NCBI GenBank assembly: GCA_965222425.1
Contig: CBDCTW010000005.1
Location: 62,001 to 126,000 of the forward strand
DNA: 64,000 nt
From: CBDCNP01 sp965222425
GTDB taxonomy: Bacteria; Acidobacteriota; Vicinamibacteria; Marinacidobacterales; DATDRI01
Reading direction: 5' to 3'
Shown here: positions 29,022 through 38,200 of the stretch, in pieces
How positions within the stretch are numbered: the stretch's first letter is position 1
Layout of the letters: each line of letters starts with the position of its first letter
Notes under the pieces: generated by a model
Database searches by the model: none
Told to the model about the DNA's origin: nothing
What the model saw: only the letters and a program-made list of their open reading frames with translations
Program-made: the position numbers and the translations under genes

Positions 29022-29060
29022 AATTATGCTATAATACTTATATTAGATCGTAATAGTTTG
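29022..29060 (+). promoter_or_regulatory. AT-rich relBE promoter/operator
   Basis: AT-rich stretch directly before the RelB-like gene. It contains ATTATGCTATAAT, a short palindrome with arms ATTAT/ATAAT (29023-29035), in which TATAAT (29030-29035) can act as -10 box. No clear -35 box. The core ATGCTATAA is shared with the vapBC operator region at 15388-15442. Confidence 0.45.
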
Positions 29061-29068
29061 GCGGAAAA

Positions 29069-29281
29069 ATGAGCAAGAAAAACATCAGCGCCACCGTGAG
29101 CGAGGATCTCTTGGAGCGGCTGGACGCGGTCGCAAAGGAGACGGAGCGAAATCGATCCTGGCTCGTCTCGAAGGCCATCGAAGCTTATCTCGAAGAGTTG
29201 GAGGACGTTCGAATCGCCAAGCAGAGGCTGCACGAGGAGCGATTGAGCCCTTCCGAGATGAGAAAGAAGCTCGGTGTTTAG
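29069..29281 (+). CDS. CopG/RHH-type antitoxin (RelB-like)
   Basis: 70 residues: KNISATVSEDLLERLDAVA followed by RNRSWLVSKAIEAYLEEL is the ribbon-helix-helix fold, and the basic/acidic tail (RIAKQRLHEERLSPSEMRKK) is the toxin-binding part. Stop overlaps the start of the RelE-type toxin gene by 8 nt. Expected to bind its own AT-rich promoter as a complex with the toxin. Confidence 0.88.
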   Translation: MSKKNISATVSEDLLERLDAVAKETERNRSWLVSKAIEAYLEELEDVRIAKQRLHEERLSPSEMRKKLGV

Positions 29282-29537
29282 AGTCGAGTATGCGAAGAGC
29301 GTCGCCAAGGATCTGAAGTCGTTACCTAAATCGCTCCGGGCTCGAGCACTCGACGTCGCGGAGGACATCCTCGCACCGGATCCCTACCAGGGAAAACCAC
29401 TCGCCGGACCCTACAAAGGCCTCTACCGGTTTCGCGTCGGCGAGTATCGGATCGTTTACTCCATCGAAAAAAAGCGGCTCGTTGTCCTCGTGCTTCGCAT
29501 TCGCCACCGGAAGGACGTCTACCGAGGCCTTGTGTAA
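29274..29537 (+). CDS. RelE/ParE-type toxin
   Basis: 87 residues with the full RelE core: FRVEYAKSVAKDLKSLPKSL, DPYQGKPLAGPYKGLYRFRV, GEYRIVYSIEKKRLVVLVLR and the C-terminal RIRHRKDVYRGLV. Arg and Tyr/His residues near the C-terminus match the ribosome-dependent mRNA interferase subgroup. Intact, complete operon with the overlapping antitoxin gene. It converges on the amidohydrolase gene with 2 bp between stops. Confidence 0.9.
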   Translation: MFRVEYAKSVAKDLKSLPKSLRARALDVAEDILAPDPYQGKPLAGPYKGLYRFRVGEYRIVYSIEKKRLVVLVLRIRHRKDVYRGLV

Positions 29538-29539
29538 CA

Positions 29540-31051
29540 TTACTTATACCGAACGCCACTCTTAATCGTCACGTAAACGCGCTTCATGATGTTCATGTCG
29601 AGAAGCGGGTTGCCGGGCACGACAATCACATCGGCGAGCTTACCTTCTTCGAGCGTTCCCACCTCGTCGAGTACGCCAAGCGCTTCGGCACCGTTGCGGG
29701 TTGCCGACAGGATTGCCTGCATCGGTGTCATCCCGAGCTCGACCATCGATCGCATCTCGTTGACGTCGGGGTTGTCCTGCTGGAAGTTCAGAAACGCTCC
29801 GGTGTCGGTGGCCATGAAAAACTTCACCCCCGCCTTGATGAATCGTCGCATGTTCTCCTTGGCGATTCGCATGCCTTCCTGTTGCTCGTTGAAAGTCCGC
29901 CGGCCACGAGTCGCAAAGGGCTGTGGATCACCGATGAGTAGCATCGGCTCGTCAGGATGATTCTTGTTCCAGAGCATCCGGTCGCGGTAGCGGATGAGGG
30001 TGCGGTACTCGACGGCGGTGAGGGAGGTCGAATAGAGGGTCTCGTTCAGCCGATGAGGGTCCGCCGTCATCCCCGCCCGCACCAGGGCGTTGGCCAGGCA
30101 AGTCGAAGCAAAAACACCCTTGCGAGCAAAGTTCTCGACGATGTCCCACTCGACGAGCTCGCGACTAGAAAAAGGATGCTGCACCGTGTCGACCCCTAGC
30201 TCGACGGCTCGGCCCATGTGAACGCCGCAGTGAGCGTCAATGCGAATTCCGTTCTTGTGAGCCTTGTCGATGATGAACTTTACTTCTTCGTCCGAGAAAT
30301 CGTTCTTTCCGTCCCAGGTCTCGTTCGAGAAGTAGAATTTCCAGTAATCGATATCGTCTGCCACGAGCGGGTCGGTGTCTTTGTCCACGTCACGAACGAC
30401 CGTGAAGGCGAAGTCATTTCGCATCCATTCGACGGCGGCCGGGTCGGGCGTGTTTCGGGTCCAGAACTTGAAGTGAGGCTCGCTGAATATGAGGGTCCCA
30501 CCCAAGTAGACACGAGGTCCGGCGACCTCTCCCCTCTCGATCGCATGCTTCCATGCCCGCACCTTCTCTAGGGGTCCGCTGGTATTCCTGATGCCGGTGA
30601 CTCCTCGCATCAACCATGTGAAGGCCCTCTTCTTCCAGGTGGACCAGGTCTCTTCCCAACGGGCCTGGAACTCCTCGAGCGTGAGATCGGCCGCCGGGGC
30701 CGGGTAAATCGCTCTCAACTGGATATAGGCGTTGCCGTTGATGAGACCGGGCATGATGGTCATGCCTTTCGCATCGATGACCTCGGCGCCCTCCGGAATC
30801 TGGATTTCCTCCATGGGACCAATCCAATCGATGCGCTCTCCGACAACGAGGACCGCTTGATCGTGCTGCGGCGATCGGCCGGTGCCATCTATGAGAAGCC
30901 CTCCGACGATGGCGATCGGCCGAGTTGGTCTATACGGAGGCCCCTGAAGCTCGGGTAGCTCTTGTGCGTGGCCTCGGTTAACGGCCAGACCAGTCGCCAC
31001 AACGAGGAGTAGGACGACCAGAATTCTTTTGCAGTAAGCGGGGTTTTTCAT
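29540..31051 (-). CDS. Secreted amidohydrolase
   Basis: 503 residues with a signal peptide (RILVVLLLVVATGLAVNRGHA). Metal-dependent amidohydrolase: IAIVGGLLIDGTGRSPQHD, then MTIMPGLINGNAYIQLRAIY, where the usual H-x-H of the first strand is N-A-Y, so two ligands are replaced. Later DAHCGVHMGRAVELG, FFMATDTGAFLNFQQ and LEEGKLADVIVVPGNPLLD are conserved. The missing HxH pair suggests altered metal binding or loss of classical activity; related imidazolonepropionase-like proteins keep H-x-H. Monocistronic by context. Confidence 0.85.
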   Translation of the reverse strand: MKNPAYCKRILVVLLLVVATGLAVNRGHAQELPELQGPPYRPTRPIAIVGGLLIDGTGRSPQHDQAVLVVGERIDWIGPMEEIQIPEGAEVIDAKGMTIMPGLINGNAYIQLRAIYPAPAADLTLEEFQARWEETWSTWKKRAFTWLMRGVTGIRNTSGPLEKVRAWKHAIERGEVAGPRVYLGGTLIFSEPHFKFWTRNTPDPAAVEWMRNDFAFTVVRDVDKDTDPLVADDIDYWKFYFSNETWDGKNDFSDEEVKFIIDKAHKNGIRIDAHCGVHMGRAVELGVDTVQHPFSSRELVEWDIVENFARKGVFASTCLANALVRAGMTADPHRLNETLYSTSLTAVEYRTLIRYRDRMLWNKNHPDEPMLLIGDPQPFATRGRRTFNEQQEGMRIAKENMRRFIKAGVKFFMATDTGAFLNFQQDNPDVNEMRSMVELGMTPMQAILSATRNGAEALGVLDEVGTLEEGKLADVIVVPGNPLLDMNIMKRVYVTIKSGVRYK

Positions 31052-31185
31052 CTTGGATTATCCCGCCCGAAGATACCACGGCGGTACTTGCAACGCGGGA
31101 GGTGCCGGGTGTATCCTCCGCGGAGTGCCGGGGGTGAGCCTAGGCCCCAACCCACCTTTTCACTCACCGCAGCATCAATCTCGTC

Positions 31186-32795
31186 ATGGCCAAGAAGAAG
31201 AAGTTCGGACGCTACGAAATCCTTGGTGAAATCGGCCAGGGGGCCATGGGCAAGGTCTACAAGGCACGGGACCCGCTAGTCGATAGGGTCGTCGCGGTAA
31301 AGGCCATCAAAGCCGACGTAAACCGGCCAACATCATGGTTCTCGAGGACGGCCGCCCGAAGATCATGGACTTCGGCCTCGCTCATTTGGAGTCTACGGTG
31401 ATGACGTCGGCGGGGCAATTCCTCGGCTCGCCATCTTACATGGCCCCGGAGCAGGTCGAGCACGGAGAAGTTAACGCGCAGGTGGATTGGTACTCGCTCT
31501 CGGTCGTTACGTACGAGATGCTGACCGGGAAGAAACCGTTTCCCGGTGAAAGCATTACGACCGTCCTCTATAAGGCAGTCAACGCTCCTCCTATCCCGCC
31601 GCATGAGCTAAAAGCAGAGCTTCCTCGCGAGTACGAGGACATCTTCCGCTGCGCCCTTGCGAAGAAACCGTCGGAACGATTCACGAGTTTCTCGGAGTTT
31701 GTGTCGGCGCTCAATCTAAAACAGTTCGATCAGCTTGAGATCCCGGTCGTGTCGACACCCGGGGAGCCAGCGGAGACGCCAGCTTCGCCTGACGTCAGTC
31801 ACGAGGAGCAGCAGACACTCGTGCTCGACAGTATCGCGGAGGCGCGGAGTGCGGAGTCGAAACCCAGTATCACCGGCCGGGCCAAGGGGGGTGGACGAAA
31901 TCGTATTCTCGGCATGGCGGCCGCTGCGTTGGTAGGGATCCTTGCGGTGGGTTGGGCGGCCTTGAGCCTTTTCACTTCCGGTTCGTATGCCCCCCAGGTG
32001 GAAACTTACCCGCGTGGTGCAGAGGTTTGGATCGATGGCACGCTCGTCGGAACGGGGCCCCTGGGGCTTTCCACGCTCGATAGCGGTGAACACGATGTAC
32101 GGGTCGTGATGGCCGGATTTCTCGACTATGAATCGGTCATCACCATTCCCGGAGAAGAAACGCTGATCTTCGCGCTAGCACGCGCAGATTTGACTCTGTT
32201 CCTCGAATCCCAACCCGAAGGAGCGCAGGTCACCATTGACGGTGAAGTGATCGGAACGTCCCCCATCCTAGACCTGACCCTCGAGCCTGGCCAGCACGAA
32301 ATCCTCGTGGAAAAGCGAGGCTACGATCCCTGGCGCTCGATCGTCTCCGCGGGCGCTGGAGAAAGCTTGAACGTCGAGGCCAGATTGCGGCGGCGCAAGA
32401 CGGCGCCGGCTCCAAAGGTCGCTGCGGTCGCTGCGGCTGAACCACCGCGCAAGGAATCGGCGAACGAGATCTCCGAAGCCGAGACGCCCCCGACCGCAGG
32501 ATGGCTCGTCACGCTCGGACCGGACGACAGGGCACCGAAGAGAATTTTCGGAGGTCCTCCCTCGTATCCCGCCCTCGCGCGCAAGTTGAGACAGCAGGGC
32601 CGCGTGGTGGTCGAGTTCATTGTGACCGAGGAAGGCATCCCCATCGACATCCGCATCGTCGAGTCTGCGAGTTCGGTCCTAGACAGGGCGGTGCTCGATG
32701 CCATTGCGGAATGGCAATACGAGCCGGCGGAAAAAGATGGCGTCAAGGTCCGCGTCCAGATGCGGTTTCGCCAGAAGTTCACGTTGGGCTCCTGA
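31186..32795 (+). pseudogene. Ser/Thr kinase-PEGA-PEGA-TonB_C protein, kinase core deleted
   Basis: Starts with a kinase N-lobe (RYEILGEIGQGAMGKVYKAR, VAVKAIK). At about 31318-31324 the frame jumps directly to PANIMVLEDGRPKIMDFGLA. About 100 codons carrying the alpha-C helix, hinge and HRD catalytic loop are gone and the frame is shifted. From there the frame is intact: SPSYMAPEQVEHG, membrane helix ILGMAAAALVGILAVGWAAL, two PEGA repeats (VETYPRGAEVWIDGTLVGTG; LESQPEGAQVTIDGEVIGTS) and a TonB C-terminal domain (YPALARKLRQQGRVVVEFIV ... AIAEWQYEPAEKDG). A product from the ATG at 31335 would be a membrane PEGA-TonB protein without kinase activity. Kinase-PEGA-TonB_C in one chain is an uncommon combination. 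Confidence 0.75.
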
Positions 32796-32806
32796 AGGAA
32801 AAACAC

Positions 32807-34657
32807 ATGAAACAGATTTTTCCAATTCTCGTCTTCCTTGGCATCGCATCGGTGCTGGCGTCTCAATCGAACGAGCCCACGGTCATGGATCGGGTGTCCC
32901 CGTTTGCAAGCTATGGGCACGTCTACGATGGCGACAACTTCGAGTCGATGCGCCCCCGGATCATGGGGAGTCGCGGTGTTATTGCGACTGGACACTATCT
33001 GGCAACTCTGGCCGGAATCGAGGCGCTTCGCAATGGTGGGAACGCCTTCGATGCCGGCGTGACCGCAGCGATGGCCCTCAAGGTTACCAAGATGGGCTTC
33101 GCCGGGTGGAACGGCGTGGCCCCCCTCGTTCTCTATAGCGCTTCCGAGGACGCCGTGATCACCCGCGTGGGAGCCGGCACCGCACCGGCGAAGGCAACGC
33201 TCGAGTATTTCCAAAAGCACGAGAAGAACCATTTTAACACCGCGCTCATACCCGCCGACGTCGATGTTTGGCTTGCGGCACTCGATCGGTTCGGCACCAT
33301 CAGTTTCGGCGAAGCGGTAGAGCCCGCGCTCGAGATCGCCGAGGAGGGGTACCACCTCTACAAGATGCAGAAATGGCTCCTCACGTTCTTTGGGGAAGAC
33401 CTCCAGAAATATCCCTACAACGTGAAATTTTGGTTCCCCCGTGGCGTCGGCAACGAGCGTTTAGGCGACCTCGTGGTAAACCGCGACCTCGGCCGTCTCA
33501 TGAGACTGATGATGGACGCCGAAAAGAAAACGCTTGCCCGAGGGGGAGATCGATCGAAAGGGATTCGGGCGGCGAGAGATGCTTTCTATAAAGGCGACGC
33601 GGCGCGCGACGCGGCGAAGTTCTACGCGGAGAACAACGGCATTCTAAGTTACGACGATCTCGCCAGCTATGAAGGTAAGTGGATGGCTCCCCTCCACACC
33701 ACCTTCATGGGCTTCGACGTTTACGCATGCGACGGCTGGTCTCAGGGGCCGCGGCTCATCCTGATGCTAAACATGCTGGAAGCCTTCGACCTCGAGTCTC
33801 TCGGTTACAACTCCGCCGACTACATTCACGTCCTTTCTCAAGTCATCAACCTGGCGATGGCCGACAGCTACAAGTACGTGGGGGACCCGGACGTCAACGA
33901 CACCCCCGAGGCCCTCTATTCGAAGGCCTACGGGAGGGCGCGGGCGAAGCTCATCGACATGAACAAGGCGTTCAAGGACATGCCCCCGTGGGGCGATCCT
34001 GGGTCGATGGAGGGTCGTGCGAGCGATGCGACTCTTAGCTTCGCGGGTTCGGCCGGGGACGGCATCCCGGTGCTCGACACATCTTCTCTAAATGTCATGG
34101 ACGGCGAGGGGAATGTTTTTTCTATGACCGAGAGCGACGGCCACATGATGACGCCTATGGTCCCCGGTTGGGGCTTTGGCCTCAGCAACCGCATGGGCCA
34201 ATTCGATCTTGATCCCGCGCTCGCCAACGTCGTCGCACCGGGAAAACGGCCCCGCAACACCAACACCCCCTTCCTAATAATGAAGGACGGCAAGCCCTTC
34301 ATGGGGCTTTCCACTCCCGGTGGTGATCAGCAGGCGCAATCCCTCTTACAGGTGCTCTTGAACGTCGTGCTATGGGGCATGTCGCCTGAGCAAGCCCTCG
34401 ACCAACCGCGCTTCGGAAGCTACAACTTCCCCGCGACCGGGACCGACAAGAACGAGCATCCAGGCGTCTTGAAGCTCGAGACTCGAATCCCCGACTACAC
34501 CGCCGAGGTATTGCGAGGCCGCGGACACGACGTGCAGTCGTGGGGCCGCTGGAACTGGCTGGCCTGCGCCCCGACCGTCACCTATCGGGATCCCGAGACC
34601 GGAGTCCTCATCGCTGCTGGCGACGTGCGGCGGGAGACATCGGCGATGGGTTTCTGA
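32807..34657 (+). CDS. Gamma-glutamyltransferase family protein
   Basis: 616 residues from ATG 32807, 11 nt after the previous stop, with a signal peptide (KQIFPILVFLGIASVLA). Large-subunit blocks: GVIATGHYLATLAGIEALRN, GGNAFDAGVTAAMAL. Autoprocessing site LDTSSLNVMDGEGNVFSMTE: the Thr of DT aligns with the catalytic N-terminal Thr of the small subunit. The downstream glycine block reads STPGGDQQAQSLLQVLLN. Ntn-hydrolase exported to the periplasm, cleaving gamma-glutamyl or related amides. Intact although the gene before it is damaged. Confidence 0.9.
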   Translation: MKQIFPILVFLGIASVLASQSNEPTVMDRVSPFASYGHVYDGDNFESMRPRIMGSRGVIATGHYLATLAGIEALRNGGNAFDAGVTAAMALKVTKMGFAGWNGVAPLVLYSASEDAVITRVGAGTAPAKATLEYFQKHEKNHFNTALIPADVDVWLAALDRFGTISFGEAVEPALEIAEEGYHLYKMQKWLLTFFGEDLQKYPYNVKFWFPRGVGNERLGDLVVNRDLGRLMRLMMDAEKKTLARGGDRSKGIRAARDAFYKGDAARDAAKFYAENNGILSYDDLASYEGKWMAPLHTTFMGFDVYACDGWSQGPRLILMLNMLEAFDLESLGYNSADYIHVLSQVINLAMADSYKYVGDPDVNDTPEALYSKAYGRARAKLIDMNKAFKDMPPWGDPGSMEGRASDATLSFAGSAGDGIPVLDTSSLNVMDGEGNVFSMTESDGHMMTPMVPGWGFGLSNRMGQFDLDPALANVVAPGKRPRNTNTPFLIMKDGKPFMGLSTPGGDQQAQSLLQVLLNVVLWGMSPEQALDQPRFGSYNFPATGTDKNEHPGVLKLETRIPDYTAEVLRGRGHDVQSWGRWNWLACAPTVTYRDPETGVLIAAGDVRRETSAMGF

Positions 34658-34694
34658 CCGTCCCACCTTTTGACTTTTCGGCTTACCAGACGTT

Positions 34695-37522
34695 ATGGTC
34701 TTCGTGCCTACGGCCCTTGATCCCGGCACGAAGTTAGGTCCCTACGAGATTGTGTCCTCTCTCGGAGCGGGAGGGATGGGCGAGGTCTATAAGGCCAAGG
34801 ACACGCGGCTCGATCGCACCGTCGCGGTCAAGGTTCTTCCTTCGCATCTCTCCGGAAGCCCCTAGCTCCGCGAGCGGTTCGAGCGCGAAGCCCGTGCCGT
34901 CTCCAGTCTGAACCACCCTCACATCTGCACGCTTCACGACATTGGCCGGGCAGGTAAGACCGACTTCCTGGTCATGGAGCACATCGAAGGTGAGTCCCTG
35001 GCCGATCGATTGAAGAAGGGGGCCCTTCCTTTCGAAGAAGCGCTGACCTACGCGACCCACATCGCGGACGCCCTGGACAAGGCGCACCGGGCCGGCGTGG
35101 TGCACCGCGATTTGAAACCCGGCAATATCATGATCACCAAGACCGGGGCGAAGCTTTTGGACTTCGGCTTGGCCAAGTTCGCCAGCTCCACCGCACCGAC
35201 TCCGGAACTGTCGACCCTTTCCGCCTTGCCTACCGAACAGAGATCGCTGACCGCTGCAGGGACCATCCTCGGCACATTCCAATACATGGCTCCCGAGCAG
35301 CTGGAAGGCGGAGAGATCGACGCTCGAACCGATATCTTTGCGTTCGGTGCCGTCATCTACGAGATGGTGACCGGCAAGAAAGCGTTCGAGGGTAAGAGCC
35401 AAGCGAGCTTGATCTCGGCCATCATGTCGGCCAATCCGGAACCAATTTCTGCTGTGACCCCACTCTCCCCGGTCGCGCTGGAACATGTGATCCGAAGATG
35501 TCTGGCGAAAGATCCCGACCAACGCTGGCAGAGCGCCGGTGACGTGGCGCGGGAGCTCGAATGGATCTCCGAGGCGGGCCCGCAAGCCGGGGTGGGTGCG
35601 GCTCGTGCGCTCGGCCGCGAGCGACTCACGTGGAGCGCGGTGAGCTTCGTTGTGGGTATCGCGGCAGCCGCCATCTTGGGCTGGACTCTCTTTAGCACAC
35701 CACCTGCATCGAGGCCGGTCACGCGTTTTGAAATTGATTTCCCGATCAACGAACGATGGATTCCCACTCGTATCGCTCTCTCTCCCGATAGCTCGCACAT
35801 CGCATACGTCTCGTTCGGTCAGGATGGTCAACACCTCTATCTCCGCCGGATGGATCAGGTCGCGCGGACACGGGTTCAAGGCACGGAGAATGCGAGTCAG
35901 CCTTTCTTTTCCTCGGATGGGCAGTGGATCGGGTTCTGGGCGGACAGCAAGCTGCAGAGGGTATCGGTCAGCGGTGGATTGCCGGTCACGCTGTGCGACT
36001 GTCCGACCCTGCGAGGGGGCAGTTGGGGCGAGGACGACGTCATCGTTTTCGGAACCACAGTCGCGGAGGGGCTGGGTCTATCGATGATCCCAACCGGGGC
36101 CGGTACACCGGAACCCTTAACCGAGCTCGACAAGGAGAAGGGTGAGGTATCCCACCGCCATCCGGACGTAGTGCCGGGAGGCAAGGCAGTGGTGTCCACG
36201 GTCATTACTAATGCCTCCGCCAACGTCGTTGCGCTCAACCGGGAGACCGGTGAGATACACACTCTGATCGAAGGTGCCGGCGGAGGCCGGTATGCTCCCA
36301 CCGGTCACCTAGTCTACTCACAAGGGAATCAGCTGCTCGGAAATCGCTGAGGAGTTAGGCGTCGATGCGGTCATCGAGGGGTCGGTACTCCGAGCTGGGG
36401 ATGAAGTGCGCATCACGGTTCAGCTCATCGACGCCCACTCTGACGAGCACTTGTGGTCCGAAAGCTATCACCGCGAGCTTCGAAACATCTTGCAGCTGCA
36501 AGGCGAAGTCGCGCGCGCCGTCGCTCAAAAGATGCGGGTTTCTCTGACGCCCGCGGAACGAGAGCGGCTGACAAAGGAGCGCCCGGTCAAGCCGGAAGCG
36601 CACGAAGCCTACCTCAACGGCCGCTTCTCGGCTCACCGAGGCCGGGGCAGCCTGACCTCGACAGAGTTTTTCGAGAAAGCCGTCGAGCTAGATCCGGGCT
36701 ACGCGGAGGCCTATGCGGCTCTTGCCGCGAGCCACATCCTCAGCTTCCCAACTCACAACTTCATGCCCCAGGCGAGGACCGCGGCGCTCAGAGCTCTCGA
36801 GCTCGATGACACATTGGCTGAAGGCCATGCCGCGCTGGCAATGGTTAAGTTTTTCTACGATTAGGATTGGTCGGGTGCTGAAAAACACTTCTTGCGAGCG
36901 ATCGAGTTGGACCCTGGTTCTTCGGCCGCACGACATCGATATGCGAACTACTTATGGGCGATGGAACGGCTGGACGAAGCCACCGAGCAGTTGGAAAAGG
37001 CCCAAGACTCGGATCCGCTGTCACTCTTGATCGGCGTCAGTCGGGCTCGGACACATTACTTTGCCAGAAGATTCTAGAAAGCTATCGAAGGGTATCAACG
37101 GTTACTGGATTTGAATCCGAATTTTTTTCGTGCGCGTCTGCTTCTTGGTATCTCGTACGAGCACCTCGAGATGTTTGAGAAAGCGATTGCCGAGACTGCC
37201 ACCGCATATCGGCGTGCGGGGTTGACCGAGCGTGCCTCCGCAATGGAGAAGGCCTACGCCGAATCAGGTTACCCGGCGGCGTTGAGAACGTGGGCCGATT
37301 CCTACACTAAAGCTCTTCCACGCGGTGGGGACGCAACCGACGAGCGTCGCGATGATCTACTGCCGCCTTGCCAACAAGGAACGGGCGTTCGAGTTCCTCG
37401 AACGAGGCTACCAAGAACGACCCCGCGGCCTAGTGTATCTTCAGGTAGAATTGCAGTACGATCCGATCCGCAGCGATCCAAGATTCCAGGACATGCTAGC
37501 TCAAATGAATTTCCAGAAGTGA
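34695..37522 (+). pseudogene. Hybrid kinase pseudogene: kinase-propeller joined to FlgO-TPR tail
   Basis: ATG 34695 begins TKLGPYEIVSSLGAGGMGEV (kinase glycine loop); TAG at 34863-34865 interrupts (SGSP*LRERFEREA, probably CAG to TAG). The kinase core is otherwise complete (AGVVHRDLKPGNIM, LDFGLAKF, YMAPEQLEGGEIDART), followed by a membrane helix and PD40 blades (RIALSPDSSHIAYVS). Near 36345 the propeller breaks off and a different tail begins (AEELGVDAVIEGSVLRAGDE), the FlgO-like and TPR region of another kinase type. This tail has TAG at 36862-36864 (FFYD*DWSGAEK, probably TGG), TAG at 37075-37077, and a frameshift near 37320 before RGLVYLQVELQYDPIRSDPR. It looks like recombination between two kinase paralogues followed by decay. 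Confidence 0.75.
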
Positions 37523-37547
37523 TATCAAGAAAGGAGCAGGGCCAGTG

Positions 37548-37964
37548 ATGAAAAGAATTCAAGTGTTGGGGGCAGTCGCTTTCCTCCTCGGACTCGTTTC
37601 GTGTCAGCCGGTACAGCAAGCTTCGGAGGCCAGACAATCTAAACAGGCTAAGCCTCCCGTAGTGGAAGAACCCGTTAAGCTCTCACCTGCCGAGCAAATG
37701 GAGAAAATCAATGCAGCGCTCGACGACGTGAAGTCCGAGCTGGCCAATGCGGGCAAGTACAGCTGTTGCACCTTCCCGACCTGCAATTGGTGCGCCCTCC
37801 ACGAAGGGGAATGCTCGTGCTACGCGAACGTCGAGGCGAAAAAAGAAGTCTGTCCGGACTGTGGCCTCGGCTGGCACAACGGCAATGGCATGGTCGAAGG
37901 CTTCGAGGCGAGCCAGGTGAAGTGGAACATCACGCACGAGCATCCTGCCGAGCACACCCATTGA
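37548..37964 (+). CDS. Cysteine-rich lipoprotein of unknown function
   Basis: 138 residues from ATG 37548 (AAGGAGCAGG upstream). Lipobox LGLVSC with the cysteine near residue 19, then a charged linker. The C-terminal module has a dense cysteine pattern: YSCCTFPTCNWCALHEGECS, CYANVEAKKEVCPDCGLGWH. Ten cysteines in about 45 residues and two terminal histidine clusters (NITHEHPAEHTH) suggest metal or heme binding outside the cytoplasm, but I do not recognise a characterised family. No partner gene is evident: a decayed kinase precedes it and an inverted-repeat element follows. Confidence 0.75.
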   Translation: MKRIQVLGAVAFLLGLVSCQPVQQASEARQSKQAKPPVVEEPVKLSPAEQMEKINAALDDVKSELANAGKYSCCTFPTCNWCALHEGECSCYANVEAKKEVCPDCGLGWHNGNGMVEGFEASQVKWNITHEHPAEHTH

Positions 37965-37980
37965 CGAGAGTAGTGCGCGG

Positions 37981-38179
37981 GTTAACCCTAATCGCAAAAT
38001 CTTCGAAGCACGAAAACGCGAAACAGCCGCACTGGGCGCAGGCGAGAAGCTCGTGCTGGGGCACCCGCTCGCCGCCACTATAGGTGATTCTGCACGGTGT
38101 ATGCAGAACCTGGAAAAGGTGCTATTCACGGGGCCAAAGACCTCAGACACGGTGACGTTTATTTGCGATTAGGGTTAAC
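37981..38179 (+). repeat. 199-bp element bounded by perfect 18-bp inverted repeats
   Basis: GTTAACCCTAATCGCAAA at 37981-37998 is repeated exactly, inverted, at 38162-38179 (TTTGCGATTAGGGTTAAC). The 163-bp interior encodes nothing recognisable and contains further small palindromes (for example around 38090-38110). No target-site duplication is seen next to the ends. The right end lies about 20 bp before the PPK2 start, so it may carry that gene's leader. Could be a MITE-like element or a long hairpin regulator. Confidence 0.7.
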
Positions 38180-38200
38180 AGTTCGGACTGGGTGCTTACC

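Noticed and set aside
34863..37077. TAG reassigned to glutamine (alternative code)
   Set aside because: TAG is the normal stop of many intact genes here, and the in-frame TAGs occur only in genes that also have frameshifts or truncations.
37981..38179. Integron attC site
   Set aside because: The ends lack the conserved R'/R'' core with adjacent integration point, there is no cassette array or integrase, and the inverted ends are perfect rather than mismatched.
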